A stretch of 64,000 nt of DNA from Sphingobium sufflavum (GCF_021403115.1 NZ_JAJSSH010000009.1:1-64000); one strand, 5' to 3'; shown: positions 38,903 to 52,030, counted from the first letter of the stretch. Notes: generated by a model not told the origin, from the letters alone. Numbers and translations: made by a program.

Positions 38903-39349
38903 ATGGAAAGTGACTTACCACAAAGCATACGTCCGCTCGATACCGCGACGATGGAGGCGGTGGGCGCGAGTAGCTGCCCTCTCTCCACCGGTCCTGTGGA
39001 CCCGCGGGTCGAGCGCCTGGTCAACGAGTTGATCGGGCGGGTCGCCGACAAATGGACCATGCTGATCCTGGAGGTGCTGGAGGAGCATGGCGAATTGCGC
39101 TTCACCCGCATCGGCAAGCTGGTGGAGGGAATCAGCCAGAAGATGCTGACCCAGACGCTGCGCCAGATGGAGCGGGACGGCCTGCTGATCCGCACCGTGC
39201 ATCCGGTCATCCCGCCGCGCGTCGAATATCGGCTGACCGATCTGGGCAACAGCCTGAGCGCCGCCTTTTGCGGGGTGTGGATGTGGGCGGCGGCCAACCT
39301 GGATCGGATCGAGGCGGCGCGGGAGGTTTTCGACACGGGCAGGCGGTGA
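38903..39349 (+). CDS. HxlR-family winged-helix transcriptional regulator
   Basis: 148 residues. The HxlR signature is clear: VADKWTMLILEVLEEHGELRFTRIGKLVEGISQKMLTQTLRQMERDGLLIRTVHPVIPPRVEYRLTDLG. An upstream Cys (SSCPLS) occupies the place where HxlR proteins often sense redox or reactive electrophiles. The ATG at 38903 has no clear Shine-Dalgarno sequence, and 38951 is an alternative. The divergent arrangement with the SDR suggests local regulation. Confidence 0.88.
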   Translation: MESDLPQSIRPLDTATMEAVGASSCPLSTGPVDPRVERLVNELIGRVADKWTMLILEVLEEHGELRFTRIGKLVEGISQKMLTQTLRQMERDGLLIRTVHPVIPPRVEYRLTDLGNSLSAAFCGVWMWAAANLDRIEAAREVFDTGRR

Positions 39350-39416
39350 GGAGGCCGCCTTCGATGTCATACATGGGGATCGCCTGAACAGGGCAGGCGG
39401 GCCGTATCGAGCGGCG

Positions 39417-40940
39417 TCAGGCCGCTCGCAGCTTTTGCGTGAAATGCGATGCCGCATCCTGAAGCGTAGCCACCTGTCCCAGCAGTCCGTGCGCTGCGGT
39501 CTTCACCTGCGCCGACACCGATCCCGTCTCGTTCGCGGCGGCGGAGACGCGCGCCAGACTGGCAGCCATCTCCTCCATCGCCGCCGCATTGCCGCGGGCG
39601 TCATCCTCGATCATCGCGGTCGCCTGCCCCTGATCCTGCGCGGCGCTGCGAATCCGCGTGCTGGCTTCGGTCAGGCGGGCGACGGCGGTGGCGACCTCGT
39701 CAAAGCGGCCCTCCGCATCGCCAGCGCGGGACGCGATCGTCTCCACCAGACCCACGATGTCGCCGGTCGCCCGGCCGATCTGGCCCGCCAGCGCCTTTAC
39801 CTCCTGCGCCACCACGGCGAAGCCCTGCCCCGCCTCGCCCGCGCGCGCCGCCTCTATGGAGGCGTTGAGCGCCAGCAAATTGGTCTGGCGCGCGATGGCG
39901 GAGATGAGGTTGGCGATGCTGGCGACCGATTCCGTTGTTTCCGCCAGGCTGCGGATGGCCCGCGCCCCGCCCGACGAGCATTGGCGCGCCCTGTCGGCCA
40001 GTTCCGCCTGTTCATGCGCGGTGTCGACCACGCTGTCGGCGGCCCGCGCCAGCACGGACACCTCGCCCGCGACCTCATGCGCCGCCTCCGACGCGCGGTG
40101 TGCGGCGCTGGCGACTTCACCCGCCTTGCTGCGCGTACCCTCGGCCAGCACGTTGAGCGATCCCGCCGCATGGTCCAGCGTCTGGGCGGCGTCCACGACC
40201 GCCGCCGCGATGCTGGCCACGGACTGTTCGAAATCGGTCGCGACGTTGCGCAGATCCTCCGCCCGCGCCTCCCGCGCGCGCTTCTCGGCGGCGCTGCGCC
40301 GTTCGCTTTCCTTCTCGGCCCGTGCCTCCGCAGCGCGGGCGGCGAGCAACGCCTGCTCCGCCTCCATCCGCGCAGCCTCGGCCTTTTGCGTCAGGTCGCT
40401 GCTTTCCTGCCGCGCGCTTTCCTGCCGTTCCAGCAGGTTGCGGAAGCGTTCCGCGAAATAGCCCAGCACACCGCACTGGATCACCACAGCCAGCGCGTGG
40501 ATGAACACTCGTACGACACCGCCGCCGCCGGAAAAGACGAAGTTAGGCGCAAAGATCGACAGCACCAGATGATGCACCGCGACCAGCGCCGCCGCCGGGA
40601 TGATCGCCCAGACGTCGCACAGGATCACCAGCGAGGCCAAAGCGACGAAGAAATACATGTGCATGTCCACCTGCCAGGGCGAGTGGTTCATCGCGAACAC
40701 GAACAGGGCAGGCTCCAGCGCGACCATCAGGCCGGTGGCGATACGCGCCGCCCGGTCGGATCGCCCGGCCCATGCCGCCTGAATGGGCATGAGCGTGGTG
40801 GCGATGCCCGCGCCCAGCGCCAGCCAAGCCTCCGGCCGCCGCAGGATCAGGGCGAGCACGCACAGCGCCGCCATCGCCAGGCAACTACCGACGGCCAGCA
40901 AAAAAATGCCGCGCTTCCTGAGCCGGTCGACTTCCGTCAT
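39417..40940 (-). CDS. Methyl-accepting chemotaxis protein with integral-membrane sensor
   Basis: 507 residues. The N-terminal ~170 residues contain about five hydrophobic helices ([56 protein letters not shown] and so on) without a periplasmic domain. A coiled-coil linker follows, then the signalling hairpin [38 protein letters not shown]. Its ATG overlaps the stop of the gene upstream by four bases (ATGA), showing translational coupling to that hypothetical protein. No che operon is in the window. Confidence 0.88.
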   Translation of the reverse strand: MTEVDRLRKRGIFLLAVGSCLAMAALCVLALILRRPEAWLALGAGIATTLMPIQAAWAGRSDRAARIATGLMVALEPALFVFAMNHSPWQVDMHMYFFVALASLVILCDVWAIIPAAALVAVHHLVLSIFAPNFVFSGGGGVVRVFIHALAVVIQCGVLGYFAERFRNLLERQESARQESSDLTQKAEAARMEAEQALLAARAAEARAEKESERRSAAEKRAREARAEDLRNVATDFEQSVASIAAAVVDAAQTLDHAAGSLNVLAEGTRSKAGEVASAAHRASEAAHEVAGEVSVLARAADSVVDTAHEQAELADRARQCSSGGARAIRSLAETTESVASIANLISAIARQTNLLALNASIEAARAGEAGQGFAVVAQEVKALAGQIGRATGDIVGLVETIASRAGDAEGRFDEVATAVARLTEASTRIRSAAQDQGQATAMIEDDARGNAAAMEEMAASLARVSAAANETGSVSAQVKTAAHGLLGQVATLQDAASHFTQKLRAA

Positions 40941-41353
40941 AACGCCTGTCCCTTGTCCCCGCACCCGCCCGCAGCCGCCCGCAGGACGAGCATATGCCCA
41001 TCCCGCATCGCAGCCAGCAGAGCGGAGCGTTCGCCCGATACGATCAAACTATTGCGAAATGGCCCGGCGTCTACCAGCGCCGCGCCCGCGCCCAGCGCGA
41101 CCCGCGCCAGCCCGTCGCGCCCGCCCCCATCCAGCGGAACCAGCAGAATGCGGCCCTTTGCGGGCGGCGCCACAATCATTGCGCCCGCCAGCACAAGGAC
41201 GAGCACAAGCTGGACAATGGCGATGCCGTAGCGTCCGGTTGCGGTCGCACTCCCGGCCCCCGGTCCCCGCGCCGACAGCGCGACGGCGGCGCTGCGCGTC
41301 GGGTCGGGAGCGAGGCGGCCATGGGGTCGCGGCAGGAGGGCAGGCTGGTCCAT
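40937..41353 (-). CDS. Hypothetical membrane protein coupled to the chemoreceptor
   Basis: 138 residues with one central hydrophobic helix ([20 protein letters not shown]) after a basic, Pro/Arg-rich N-terminus. The short C-terminal part ([33 protein letters not shown]) resembles a small alpha/beta unit. The stop overlaps the chemoreceptor start by four bases. It may be an accessory to that receptor; no family recognised. Confidence 0.65.
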   Translation of the reverse strand: MDQPALLPRPHGRLAPDPTRSAAVALSARGPGAGSATATGRYGIAIVQLVLVLVLAGAMIVAPPAKGRILLVPLDGGGRDGLARVALGAGAALVDAGPFRNSLIVSGERSALLAAMRDGHMLVLRAAAGGCGDKGQAL

Positions 41354-41435
41354 TTCCCCCAGCGGATAGGCCGGTTTCGCTAATTTGGCGTAAACCTTGA
41401 TCCAGAAACTACCGATTTTCTGGAAAACACGGGTT

Positions 41436-43910
<2,475 letters not shown>

Positions 43911-43914
<4 letters not shown>

Positions 43915-45572
43915 ACTCCTTCCAGCAGGCGGTCGGCCTGCGCGCGCGCCTCCGGCGTGATCGCCGCGCCGGACAACATGCGCGCGATTTCCTCCCGCCG
44001 CTCCGCATCGTCAAGGGCGCGCACGCCGGTGCGGGTGATCGTGCCCTCGCTGGCCTTTGCGATCAACAGATGCGCCGCACCGCGCGCCGCAACCTGCGGG
44101 CTGTGCGTGACGACCAGCAACTGGCCGCCGGACGCAAGGCGCGACAGGCGATCCCCGATGGCGGAGGCGACAGCGCCGCCCACGCCCCGATCAATCTCGT
44201 CGAAGATCATCGTGGTCGCCCCGCCCCGCTCCGCCAGCGCGACCTTCAGCACCAGGATGAAGCGCGACAATTCGCCGCCCGATGCGATCTTGATGAGCGG
44301 AGCAAAGGGCGCGCCGGGATTGGTGGAGATGAGAAATTCCACCCGGTCCATGCCGCCCGGACCCCATTGCCCCTCGTCCAGCGGATCGACCGCCGTGCGG
44401 AACCGCGCCGCGTCGAGCTTCAGCGGGGCCAGTTCGGACGCCACCGCCTCGTCCAGCCGCTCCGCCGCCGTCCGCCGCTGGTCGCCGAGCGCCTTTGCCG
44501 CCGCCAGATAGGCGGTGCGCGCCGTGGCTTCCGCTTTTTCCAGCGCCGCCAGACCTTCCTCGCCCGCGTCGATGCGAGTCAGCTTGTCGGACAGTTCGGC
44601 GGCCAGCGTCGCCAGTTCGTCCGCCGCCACCGCATATTTGCGGGCCAGCGCGCGCAGGTCGAACAGGCGCACCTCGATCGCGTCGAGCCGGGCGGGGTCG
44701 ACCGCCAGCGCCTCCGTCGCGGCCGCGACATGCTCCTCCGCCTCGCCCGCCTCGATCAGCGCGCGGTCGAGCGCGGCCAGCGCATGTTCGAGCGAAGGAT
44801 GCTCCGCCGCGATCCGGTCCAGCCGCCGCGCCGCCTGTCGCATCTGGGACAGGCCGCCATCGGAGCCGTCGAACAGGCCGGACAGCGCCGACAGGTCGTC
44901 GGTCAGCCGCGCGCCTTTCTGCATCGCGGCGCGCTCCTCGGCCAGTTCCTCCTCCTCACCCACGACGGGGGCGAAGGCGGTGAGTTCGGTCACGGCATGG
45001 GCGAGCCATTCGCGCTCCGTCGTGGCCGCGGCGAGGTCCGCGCGGGCCGCCTCCAGCGCATCGCGCGCGCCGGTCCAGCGGGCATAGGCGCCCGCCACGC
45101 CGGCACTGTCGCAGCGGCCATAATGGTCGAGCAGCAGGCGATGGCCGCGCGGGTTCATCAGGCCGCGGTCATCATGCTGGCCGTGGATCTCGACCAGCGC
45201 CGTGCCGATCTCACGCAACAGCGCGGCGGAACAGGGCTGATCGTTGATGAATGCGCGGCTACCGCCGTCCGCCTTGACCATGCGGCGGACCAGCAGAGGT
45301 TCGCCGGGTTCGGCATCGAGGCCATTGTCCGCGACGGTCGCGAGCACGGGGCTGTCCGCCGCCAGTTCGAAGCTGGCGGTCACGCTCGCCTGATCGGTGC
45401 CCTGCCGCACCAAGCCACTGTCCGCGCGCGCCCCCAGCACCAGGCCGAGCGCGTCGAGCAGGATCGACTTGCCCGCGCCGGTTTCACCCGTCAGCACGGC
45501 AAGCCCCGGTCCGAAGTCGAGGTCAAGCGCCTCGATCAGAACGATGTTGCGAATGGAAAGCCGGGTCAGCAT
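43911..45572 (-). CDS. recN: DNA repair protein RecN (SMC-like ATPase)
   Basis: 553 residues. IVLIEALDLDFGPGLAVLTGETGAGKSILLDALGLVLG has Walker A. A long, moderately broken coiled coil runs about 150-350. KIASGGELSRFILVLKVAL is the ABC signature and TTMIFDEIDRGVGGAVA is Walker B. RecN acts in double-strand-break repair. It follows bamD by 13 bp and overlaps the next gene. Confidence 0.96.
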
Positions 45573-45585
45573 GGGCGCCCGTCTG

Positions 45586-46368
45586 TCACGCCGCCGGGGC
45601 GTGCTCCTTCATGAGGTCATAGGACCGCTGATACCATTGGGTGCCGCGGTAATTGGTGCCCAGCACGGCGGCGGCCTTCTTCGCCTCGTCCACCAGACCC
45701 AGCGAGAGATAGGATTCGACCAGACGGTGCAGCGCCTCCGGCGTGTGCGTCGTGGTCTGATATTTGTCGATCACCGTACGGAAGCGCAGGGTCGCGGCCA
45801 GCCACAGCTTGCGCCGTTCGTAGAAGCGACCGATCTCCATCTCCTTGCCCGCCAGATGGTCATTGACCAGATCCAGCTTCAACCGCGCATCGGCGGCATA
45901 TTGGGTGTCGGGATAGCGGCGCGCCAACTCGCTGAGCGAGGAGCGAGCCTGATCCGTGATCTTCTGGTCGCGGGTCACGTCGCTGATCTGCTCATAATAG
46001 CAAAGCGCGATGAGATAATAGGCGTAGGGCGCTTCCTTGTTGCCCGGATGGATCGACAGGAACCGCTGCGCGGTCTGGATCGCCTTCGTATAATCCTTCG
46101 CGCCATAATAGCTGAACGCCGCCATCACCTGCGCGCGGCGCGCCCAGGGCGAATAGGGATGCTGGCGCTCCACCTCGTCGAACAACTGGCCCGCGAGGCG
46201 ATACTGGCCCCGGTCCAGACGATATTTGCCCGCATTGTAGAGCGTGCTGACATCGCGGGCGACATATTGGGTGTCCGCCTTGTTCTTGGTTGTGGCGCAA
46301 CCCGACAGCAGGAAAGCGGTCGAGCCAAGGGCGATCAGGGCGGCGGAGCGCAGGACAGTGTGACGCAT
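45586..46368 (-). CDS. bamD: Outer-membrane assembly lipoprotein BamD
   Basis: 260 residues from the ATG at 46368. The lipobox (LLSGC) follows a short signal. TPR repeats follow: YNAGKYRLDRGQYRLAGQLFDEVERQHPYSPWARRAQVMAAFSYYGAKDY and SIHPGNKEAPYAYYLIALCYYEQISDV are diagnostic of BamD/ComL. It is a periplasmic part of the Bam complex that inserts beta-barrels. First gene of the operon. Confidence 0.96.
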   Translation of the reverse strand: MRHTVLRSAALIALGSTAFLLSGCATTKNKADTQYVARDVSTLYNAGKYRLDRGQYRLAGQLFDEVERQHPYSPWARRAQVMAAFSYYGAKDYTKAIQTAQRFLSIHPGNKEAPYAYYLIALCYYEQISDVTRDQKITDQARSSLSELARRYPDTQYAADARLKLDLVNDHLAGKEMEIGRFYERRKLWLAATLRFRTVIDKYQTTTHTPEALHRLVESYLSLGLVDEAKKAAAVLGTNYRGTQWYQRSYDLMKEHAPAA

Positions 46369-46520
46369 GCCCGTGCCATAGCCGAGCCAATCCGCCGCGC
46401 CAAGCGATGATCGTCGCCCCGGTCGAGGAAGATGCGGCGGGCGCGGAAACAGGCGGGGAAAGGACGGGCGGGGAAAGCGCGAGCGAATATGGGGTCCGCG
46501 CACCTGCCCCGCCCCGCCCG

Positions 46521-47618
46521 TCATGGCAGGGTCAACGCGGCCTTGATGTCCGCCCAACTGACCAGCTTGAAATTCTGCGCCTGCGGCAGGTTATCGCCAT
46601 CCTGCGCCACGAACAGACCGGCGGGATAGTCCGGCCCGAAATCGCCCAGCGCCAGTTCGATGCCGTCTGTCTCATAGGTGCCGTCGATCGCGCCGCCGTC
46701 GATGCGGAAGCGGCCGCGCAGCGCGCCATCGGCAAGGTCGAGCAGCGCATAGGCATTGTCGCCCTGGCTGGAGACGACGAGCAGGCCGCCCTTCTCCCCC
46801 GACGGGGCGAGCGCCAGCCCCTCCACATCCGCGACAAGGCCCTGTGCCGCACCGACCTTTGCAAAGGGAATGGCCACGGGTTGCGCGGCGTTGAGGTCGA
46901 AGCGCCAGATGCCGACATCCTCCTCGCCCAGATAGAGCTGGCCGGTGCGGTCATCGACGACGCAGCCCTCCGGCTGGGTCGCGACGCCGAACTGGCGCAG
47001 CAAGGTGACGGGCTTTGCGGGATCGGCGGACAGGGCAAGTTCGAGGACCATACCCTGCTTCGTCACCACATAGGCGCGCGGGATGCCGTTCCCGTTCTGC
47101 CCAGATGCGTGACGACCGAAGCAAAAGCCATAGGCCTCCCCCTTCGCGCCGCTGGCGTAGCTGCCGATCTGGCTGAGCGCGCCGGTGGCGCCGTCGAGGG
47201 TGAACAGCGCGACCTTGGGCGTGGCGCGATCGGTGCGGTCACTGGCCCCGATCAGGACCACCGGTTTTCCGGCCCATGTGACGCCATCGCGCAGGTCGAC
47301 ATTGTTGAGCTGCCCGGCGGCCACGAAGCTGCGCTTCCTGCCATCCAGCCCGTAGGAATAGAGACCCGCCTTCTTGTCCGTGCCCACGATCAGGCTGGCG
47401 GCGGGATTGGCGGTGTTGCGCCAGATGGCCGGGTCGTCGGCGGCGTCGGCCAGCGCGGTGCCGACCGGGTCCGTCTCCGCCTTTGCGGGCACAGTGGTGG
47501 CGGGCAAGGGTGGCGGCACAGCGCCCGCCGAGGGCGTGGCGGCGGGCGGCGTGGCGGCGCAGGCGGCCAGCAGGATCGACAGGGACAGGACGGCGGTCAG
47601 CCGGGGTGAGAAAAACAT
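46521..47618 (-). CDS. Beta-propeller phytase (lipoprotein)
   Basis: 365 residues from the ATG at 47618. The lipobox (LSLSILLAACAAT) is followed by a Pro/Ala linker. The beta-propeller phytase core has DAADDPAIWRNTANPAASLIVGTDKKAGLYSYGL, VATQPEGCVVDDRTGQLYLGEED, VSSQGDNAYALLD and VAQDGDN. The family hydrolyses phytate in a calcium-dependent way. It is 66 bp after the TonB receptor and under the same Pho box, so it forms a phytate-use module. Confidence 0.9.
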   Translation of the reverse strand: MFFSPRLTAVLSLSILLAACAATPPAATPSAGAVPPPLPATTVPAKAETDPVGTALADAADDPAIWRNTANPAASLIVGTDKKAGLYSYGLDGRKRSFVAAGQLNNVDLRDGVTWAGKPVVLIGASDRTDRATPKVALFTLDGATGALSQIGSYASGAKGEAYGFCFGRHASGQNGNGIPRAYVVTKQGMVLELALSADPAKPVTLLRQFGVATQPEGCVVDDRTGQLYLGEEDVGIWRFDLNAAQPVAIPFAKVGAAQGLVADVEGLALAPSGEKGGLLVVSSQGDNAYALLDLADGALRGRFRIDGGAIDGTYETDGIELALGDFGPDYPAGLFVAQDGDNLPQAQNFKLVSWADIKAALTLP

Positions 47619-47684
47619 GGCAGCATCTCCAAAAACGGACAGGGGACCGGACGACATGCGCCCGGTCCCCCGCGAGAAAGACGA

Positions 47685-50018
47685 TCAGAAGGCGTAGCGC
47701 GCCATGATCTGGAACACCGGTCCCGCCGTTTCCTTCTCAATCTCATATTCGTCGAAGCTGCGGCGGAACTGGTCGTTCAGGCTGCCGAACTTGTTGAACA
47801 CCTCATCCTTGCTGCCGTTGAGCAGGTTGGACGCCACCGCGCGCACGGTGAAGGACTTGGCGAACCGCTTTTCCACGAAGATTTCGAGGTCCGCGCCGTA
47901 GCGGGTCTTCACTTCCTCCGCGATCACCCGGTCGAGGGCGTTGCCCTGCTTGCGGTAGGTCGCGCCCAAGGCGATCCCAGCCTGCGGGAAGTCCTGGATG
48001 AAACCGAAGTTATAGACATAGCGCGACTGACCGTTGAAACGACGCTTGCCGAACTGGTCATAGGCCTCACTGCCCAGCCAGGACAGGTTGCCGAAGATGC
48101 CGGTGTTGGGCAGGCCGACGAAGACGAGGCTGGTCGACAGGTCGAACTCGACGCCATAGACCTTGCCATTGCCGACGTTGCGCGGCTGGTAGATGAAGGT
48201 GCCAGCCCCCGCCGAACCCTGTGCGCCGGTGTTGGTCATCTCGATCAGGTCGCTGATCTCGCGGTAGAAGGTGTTGAGGCCCACCACGCCGGTCGCGCCG
48301 ATGCGATGTTCATAGCCAAGGTCGCCGCCCCATGCCTTTTCCGGGCGAAGCTGCGGGTTGCCGCGCAGGTCGTTGTCGCCCAGTTCCTCCTCCAGCGTGG
48401 CGGGCGTGATGAAGTTGAAGTCCGGGCGGCGCACGGTGCGAGCCACCGATGCGGTGATGCGGTCGCGCGGGCTGATGTCGAAGCGGATGGAGGCGGAGGG
48501 CAGCCAGTTGCCATAGCTGACCTTCTGGTCGCGCAGCGACGCGGCGACGGTATAGTCGTTGACCGTCACGTCGGTATGTTCATAGCGCACGCCCGCTTCC
48601 CAGCTCAGCGCGCCGCCCTTGCCCTCGACGAGCGCGAAGCCGTCGCGGCGCTGTTCCTTGATGCGGTTCACGCCGCCCGCGTTGGCGACGGCCACCGGCG
48701 TGCCGAACGCGATGGCGAGGTCGGTGGGGTTGCGCGCGCCCGTGTCCCAATTGGCGGTGCCGCCGACGTTGAAACGGTTGCGGGGCGATTCCAGCAGGTG
48801 CGACCGGCGGGATTTATCCTGCGCATAGCCGCCGAAGGCCAGGTCGATGCCGTCGACCAGACCGATCTGATGCTCCAGACGCAGGACGATTTCCTCGTCG
48901 CGGATGCGCGTGTCGGTGCGGTCGCTGGTCAGCCGCGGCGTGGCGCGGTCGAACTCAATCTCATGCTCCGTCTCGATGCTGTCCTGGTTGAAACCGGCAT
49001 AGCCGACCTTCACCGTCGTCTTGCCCAGCGACCATTCATGGCTAAGCTTGGCGTCGAAGCTGTAATTTTCCTGGTCGATGTCGTTCACATTGGCATTGTC
49101 CACCAACAGGCCGCCCACGGGGATACGGCTGGTCGCGGTCGCGCCGTTGAACTCGTTCGACCGCTCGTCTTCCTTGCGGTCGGTGCGGACATAGAAGCCG
49201 GTCAGGGTGAACTTCGTATCGTCACCCTCGATCGTATAGGTGGCGTTGGCGCTGTAATCCTTGCCGTCGCGCGTGTCCTTCTGCTCCTCCCGGTTGACGA
49301 GGGGACCGCCGGGACGGTCATAGCGCCAACTGGTCTTACGCTTGGGATTGTGGCGGCCCTGAAGGTTGAGGCCCAGCAGCAGTCGGCCCGGACCAACCTG
49401 CCCGCCATAGACGAAGCCAAGGCTCGGCTCGATCTCCGCATCGCGATAGCTGAGGCCACCGATGCGGATATAGCCGCCGTCGAGTTGCAGGCCGTCGCGC
49501 AGCACGATGTTGAGCGTGCCGGCGATGGCGTCGCCGGTGCGGCGCGCGGAGGAAGAGCGGACGATTTCCACCCGGTCGATCAGTTCGGCGGGGATGCGGT
49601 CCATGAAGAAGCTGCGGTCGGCGCTGGAACCGGGCACGCGCTCACCATTGATGAGGATCTGCGTGTAGGCGGGCGCGAGGCCGCGAAGGCGCACGCCGTC
49701 GCTCTCGATCACGTCGGACAGGAAGGTGACGGACGGCACGCGCTTGAGCGCGTCACCGGCGGTCAGCGGTTCGAACCGCTGAAAATATTCATTGCCATAG
49801 GAGAGGGTCGGCTCGGCGGCTTCGGTGCGGTTGCGATAGCCGATGTTGGCGAGCACGACGATGTCGCTGGCGGAGCGCATCTCGCCCGCTTCGGCGTCGG
49901 CGGCATCGGCCACGGTCGCGGGCGCATCCGCCGCCATGGCGGGCTGGAACGCGGCGGACAGGAACAGTGCGGACAGAACGCTGGCAAGGCCAGCGCCGTT
50001 CAGAACATGGAATTTCAT
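47685..50018 (-). CDS. TonB-dependent outer-membrane receptor
   Basis: 777 residues. A signal peptide (VLNGAGLASVLSALFLSAAFQPAMA) is followed by a plug domain (TAGDALKRVPSVTFLSDVIESDGVRLRGLAPAYTQILINGERVPG) and a long C-terminal barrel ending in the Phe-terminal strand IMARYAF. AGGGGG precedes the ATG. The pairing with phytase suggests uptake of phytate or its products, which is an inference from operon order and the upstream Pho box. Confidence 0.93.
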   Translation of the reverse strand: MKFHVLNGAGLASVLSALFLSAAFQPAMAADAPATVADAADAEAGEMRSASDIVVLANIGYRNRTEAAEPTLSYGNEYFQRFEPLTAGDALKRVPSVTFLSDVIESDGVRLRGLAPAYTQILINGERVPGSSADRSFFMDRIPAELIDRVEIVRSSSARRTGDAIAGTLNIVLRDGLQLDGGYIRIGGLSYRDAEIEPSLGFVYGGQVGPGRLLLGLNLQGRHNPKRKTSWRYDRPGGPLVNREEQKDTRDGKDYSANATYTIEGDDTKFTLTGFYVRTDRKEDERSNEFNGATATSRIPVGGLLVDNANVNDIDQENYSFDAKLSHEWSLGKTTVKVGYAGFNQDSIETEHEIEFDRATPRLTSDRTDTRIRDEEIVLRLEHQIGLVDGIDLAFGGYAQDKSRRSHLLESPRNRFNVGGTANWDTGARNPTDLAIAFGTPVAVANAGGVNRIKEQRRDGFALVEGKGGALSWEAGVRYEHTDVTVNDYTVAASLRDQKVSYGNWLPSASIRFDISPRDRITASVARTVRRPDFNFITPATLEEELGDNDLRGNPQLRPEKAWGGDLGYEHRIGATGVVGLNTFYREISDLIEMTNTGAQGSAGAGTFIYQPRNVGNGKVYGVEFDLSTSLVFVGLPNTGIFGNLSWLGSEAYDQFGKRRFNGQSRYVYNFGFIQDFPQAGIALGATYRKQGNALDRVIAEEVKTRYGADLEIFVEKRFAKSFTVRAVASNLLNGSKDEVFNKFGSLNDQFRRSFDEYEIEKETAGPVFQIMARYAF

Positions 50019-50092
50019 GAAGACCCCCTTTTGTGTCGGGGGGCGGTTACGAGGCGTTCGTTACCCGCAAATGTCAGGCTGACGGCATTGGG

Positions 50093-50121
50093 ATGACAAT
50101 ATCATGACGATTGGATGACAG
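50093..50121 (-). promoter_or_regulatory. Triple-repeat Pho box upstream of the TonB receptor/phytase operon
   Basis: On the minus strand the three heptamers CTGTCAT, TCGTCAT and TTGTCAT lie exactly 11 bp apart with 4-bp spacers (plus-strand positions 50115, 50104, 50093). This matches the PhoB binding array (CTGTCAT-N4-CTGTCAT) of alphaproteobacteria. It ends 75 bp upstream of the receptor start, so the operon should be induced by phosphate starvation. Confidence 0.7.
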
Positions 50122-50158
50122 CCCGGACAAGGCGCCGGAACAAGGCCGGTCGTGTCGG

Positions 50159-51193
50159 TCAGTCTGCGAGCACGTCCTGCGCCAGCGCGTCCACATCCAG
50201 CCGAGCCACGGTGCCGCGCGTGTCGGAGGTCAGGGTGTAGCTGCCGTGCAATTGCCGGGCGAGCGTGGTCGCGATCTTCAGGCCAAGGCTGGACGACTGG
50301 CTGGCGTCGAAGCCCGAAGGCACCCCCTGCCCGTCGTCGGTGATGACGATGTGCACCCGCGCGCCCGCGCCCTTGCGCACCACAATGTCGATGCGGCCAT
50401 TGCCGCGCGCGCGAAAGCCATGCTCCAGCACATTGCTGATCGTTTCGGCGACGATCAGGGCGATGGGAACCGCGGCCTCGCTGGACAGTTCGATGCCCGG
50501 TTCCGCATCGACAGCAAGCTGCACATTGGGCGCCCCGCTCTGCTCCACAATGTCGTGCCCGACCCGGTCGAGAAAGGCCGCGATGCCCAGTCCGCCCCGG
50601 TCGGGATCGTGCAGCGCCCGGCTGATCCGGCCGATCATGCCGACCCGCAACGCCGCCTCCTCCAGCGCCTTTTGCGCGTCCGGGTCGACGATGGTGCGCC
50701 GCTGGAGCGTCAGCAGCGAGGCGATGATCTGAAGCTTGTTGGAGACGCGGTGCTGCAATTCCTGGAACATCGCGTCGCGCACCTCATGGCGGCGGAGCGA
50801 CTGCTTGCGCTGCTCGTTGAGCAGCCGGTTGGCGCGCTGGACCAGATGGATGATGCCGATGTCGATCAGAATGACCAGCCAGAAGAACAGGCAGGCCACC
50901 ACCACGCCCGGCCCGAAAGCCAGCGTCCCCACCGGCGCGATGAAGAAATAGCGCGCCGCCAGCCAAGAGGCCAGGCCCGCGACAAGACCCGCACGCGACC
51001 CGAACAGGAAGGCGGACAGGATGACGGCGGGGAAGAAGGTGACGAACGGATAGCCGCCGGGCAAATAGCCTTCCGCCGCGATGCGGACGAGGAGCGCCAC
51101 CGCCGATGCGAGGATGGCGAAGGCATAGCCCACCGCCGGCCGCTCTTGCGCCGCCGGCAGCCGTTCCATCCATTCAAGCCACCCGGATGTCAT
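50159..51193 (-). CDS. Sensor histidine kinase, HisKA_2 type with DUF4118-like membrane sensor
   Basis: 344 residues. The N-terminal ~120 residues have several helices and match the DUF4118-like sensor region (FVTFFPAVILSAFLFGSRAGLVAGLASWLAARYFF). MFQELQHRVSNKLQIIASLLTLQRR carries the phospho-His of the HisKA_2 type. The ATPase domain has ETISNVLEHGF (N box) and ITDDGQGVPSGFD (G1). Target and signal are unknown. It precedes the TonB receptor on the same strand but is separated from it by the Pho box. Confidence 0.88.
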   Translation of the reverse strand: MTSGWLEWMERLPAAQERPAVGYAFAILASAVALLVRIAAEGYLPGGYPFVTFFPAVILSAFLFGSRAGLVAGLASWLAARYFFIAPVGTLAFGPGVVVACLFFWLVILIDIGIIHLVQRANRLLNEQRKQSLRRHEVRDAMFQELQHRVSNKLQIIASLLTLQRRTIVDPDAQKALEEAALRVGMIGRISRALHDPDRGGLGIAAFLDRVGHDIVEQSGAPNVQLAVDAEPGIELSSEAAVPIALIVAETISNVLEHGFRARGNGRIDIVVRKGAGARVHIVITDDGQGVPSGFDASQSSSLGLKIATTLARQLHGSYTLTSDTRGTVARLDVDALAQDVLAD

Positions 51194-51416
51194 CTATCAT
51201 AGTTTTCCACGGAGGAGACAGACTGCCAATAGCAGATAGTTACGCCCACGCTCTAATCTCAATCAAGGGGGACGTGCCATTATTCAGGCGAAACGATGCG
51301 TTTCGTCGCAGAACGGGCGGCGGCGATGCGGGCGGGAGTGAGGCACGGATGGCCAGATTGCGGGGGTGGATATACCGGCGCGCGGGAACCGGAGGCCCCA
51401 CGCGCCGGCGCGCGCA

Positions 51417-51824
51417 CTATATCAGGTCCGACGAATCGGCGATATAGGCGCGCATCCGCGCGGACCCGAGGGGCGTCAGCCCGACCGAACGCCGCCCCGG
51501 CATTTTGCCAGTAACGACGACCAGTCCCGCTTGGACAAGAGTATCGAGAAGCGTAGCGCCCGCCAGCGGCGCGACCCGGTTGGCCAGCAGCAGACTCTGT
51601 TCCCCGGCGGCCATGTCCTGGCACGCGCTGATGAACAGGGTCAGCATCAGGCCCATGGCGTCGTCGGCCATGGCGGGGCTGATGAAGTGGCGCTGCCGCA
51701 ATCTGTAAAGATTGTGCAGCGCAACAGCCCGCGCCTCGACCGGGACCGCAGCCGCCATGACCGCACTGTCGGCGGCCGGGTCAGGCTGGGAAACGTCCCG
51801 GTCAGGGCTGTCGGTTACGGTCAC
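51417..51824 (-). CDS. Winged-helix-like protein, unknown
   Basis: 135 residues; the start is GTG at 51824, with an internal Met near residue 23 as an alternative. ATLLDTLVQAGLVVVTGKMPGRRSVGLTPLGSARMRAYI resembles the recognition helix and wing of a MarR-like regulator, preceded by a helical bundle. No membrane helix. It is 223 bp upstream of the kinase gene on the same strand, which is suggestive only. Confidence 0.55.
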   Translation of the reverse strand: MTVTDSPDRDVSQPDPAADSAVMAAAVPVEARAVALHNLYRLRQRHFISPAMADDAMGLMLTLFISACQDMAAGEQSLLLANRVAPLAGATLLDTLVQAGLVVVTGKMPGRRSVGLTPLGSARMRAYIADSSDLI

Positions 51825-51998
51825 GCTGTCTCGAAAATCCCGAAAAATACCAAAGAGCGCCGCCGGAAACGACCGACGGCGTCCATGCCATATGCTGGTG
51901 GAATGGGGGTGCCCTAGGCCGCCTTCGCACCTGCGTCATGTCCCGTAATTGGACGACACGCGAATACGGGACGTTTCCCCGATGCAACGAAGCGCAAG

Positions 51999-52030
51999 AA
52001 AAACCGGCCGGAGGATGTCCCCCGGCCGGT
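51999..52030 (-). terminator. Intrinsic terminator after pnp
   Basis: ACCGGCCGG pairs with CCGGCCGGT; on the minus strand a T-run follows. It lies about 60 bp downstream of the pnp stop and ends the long translation operon. Confidence 0.8.
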
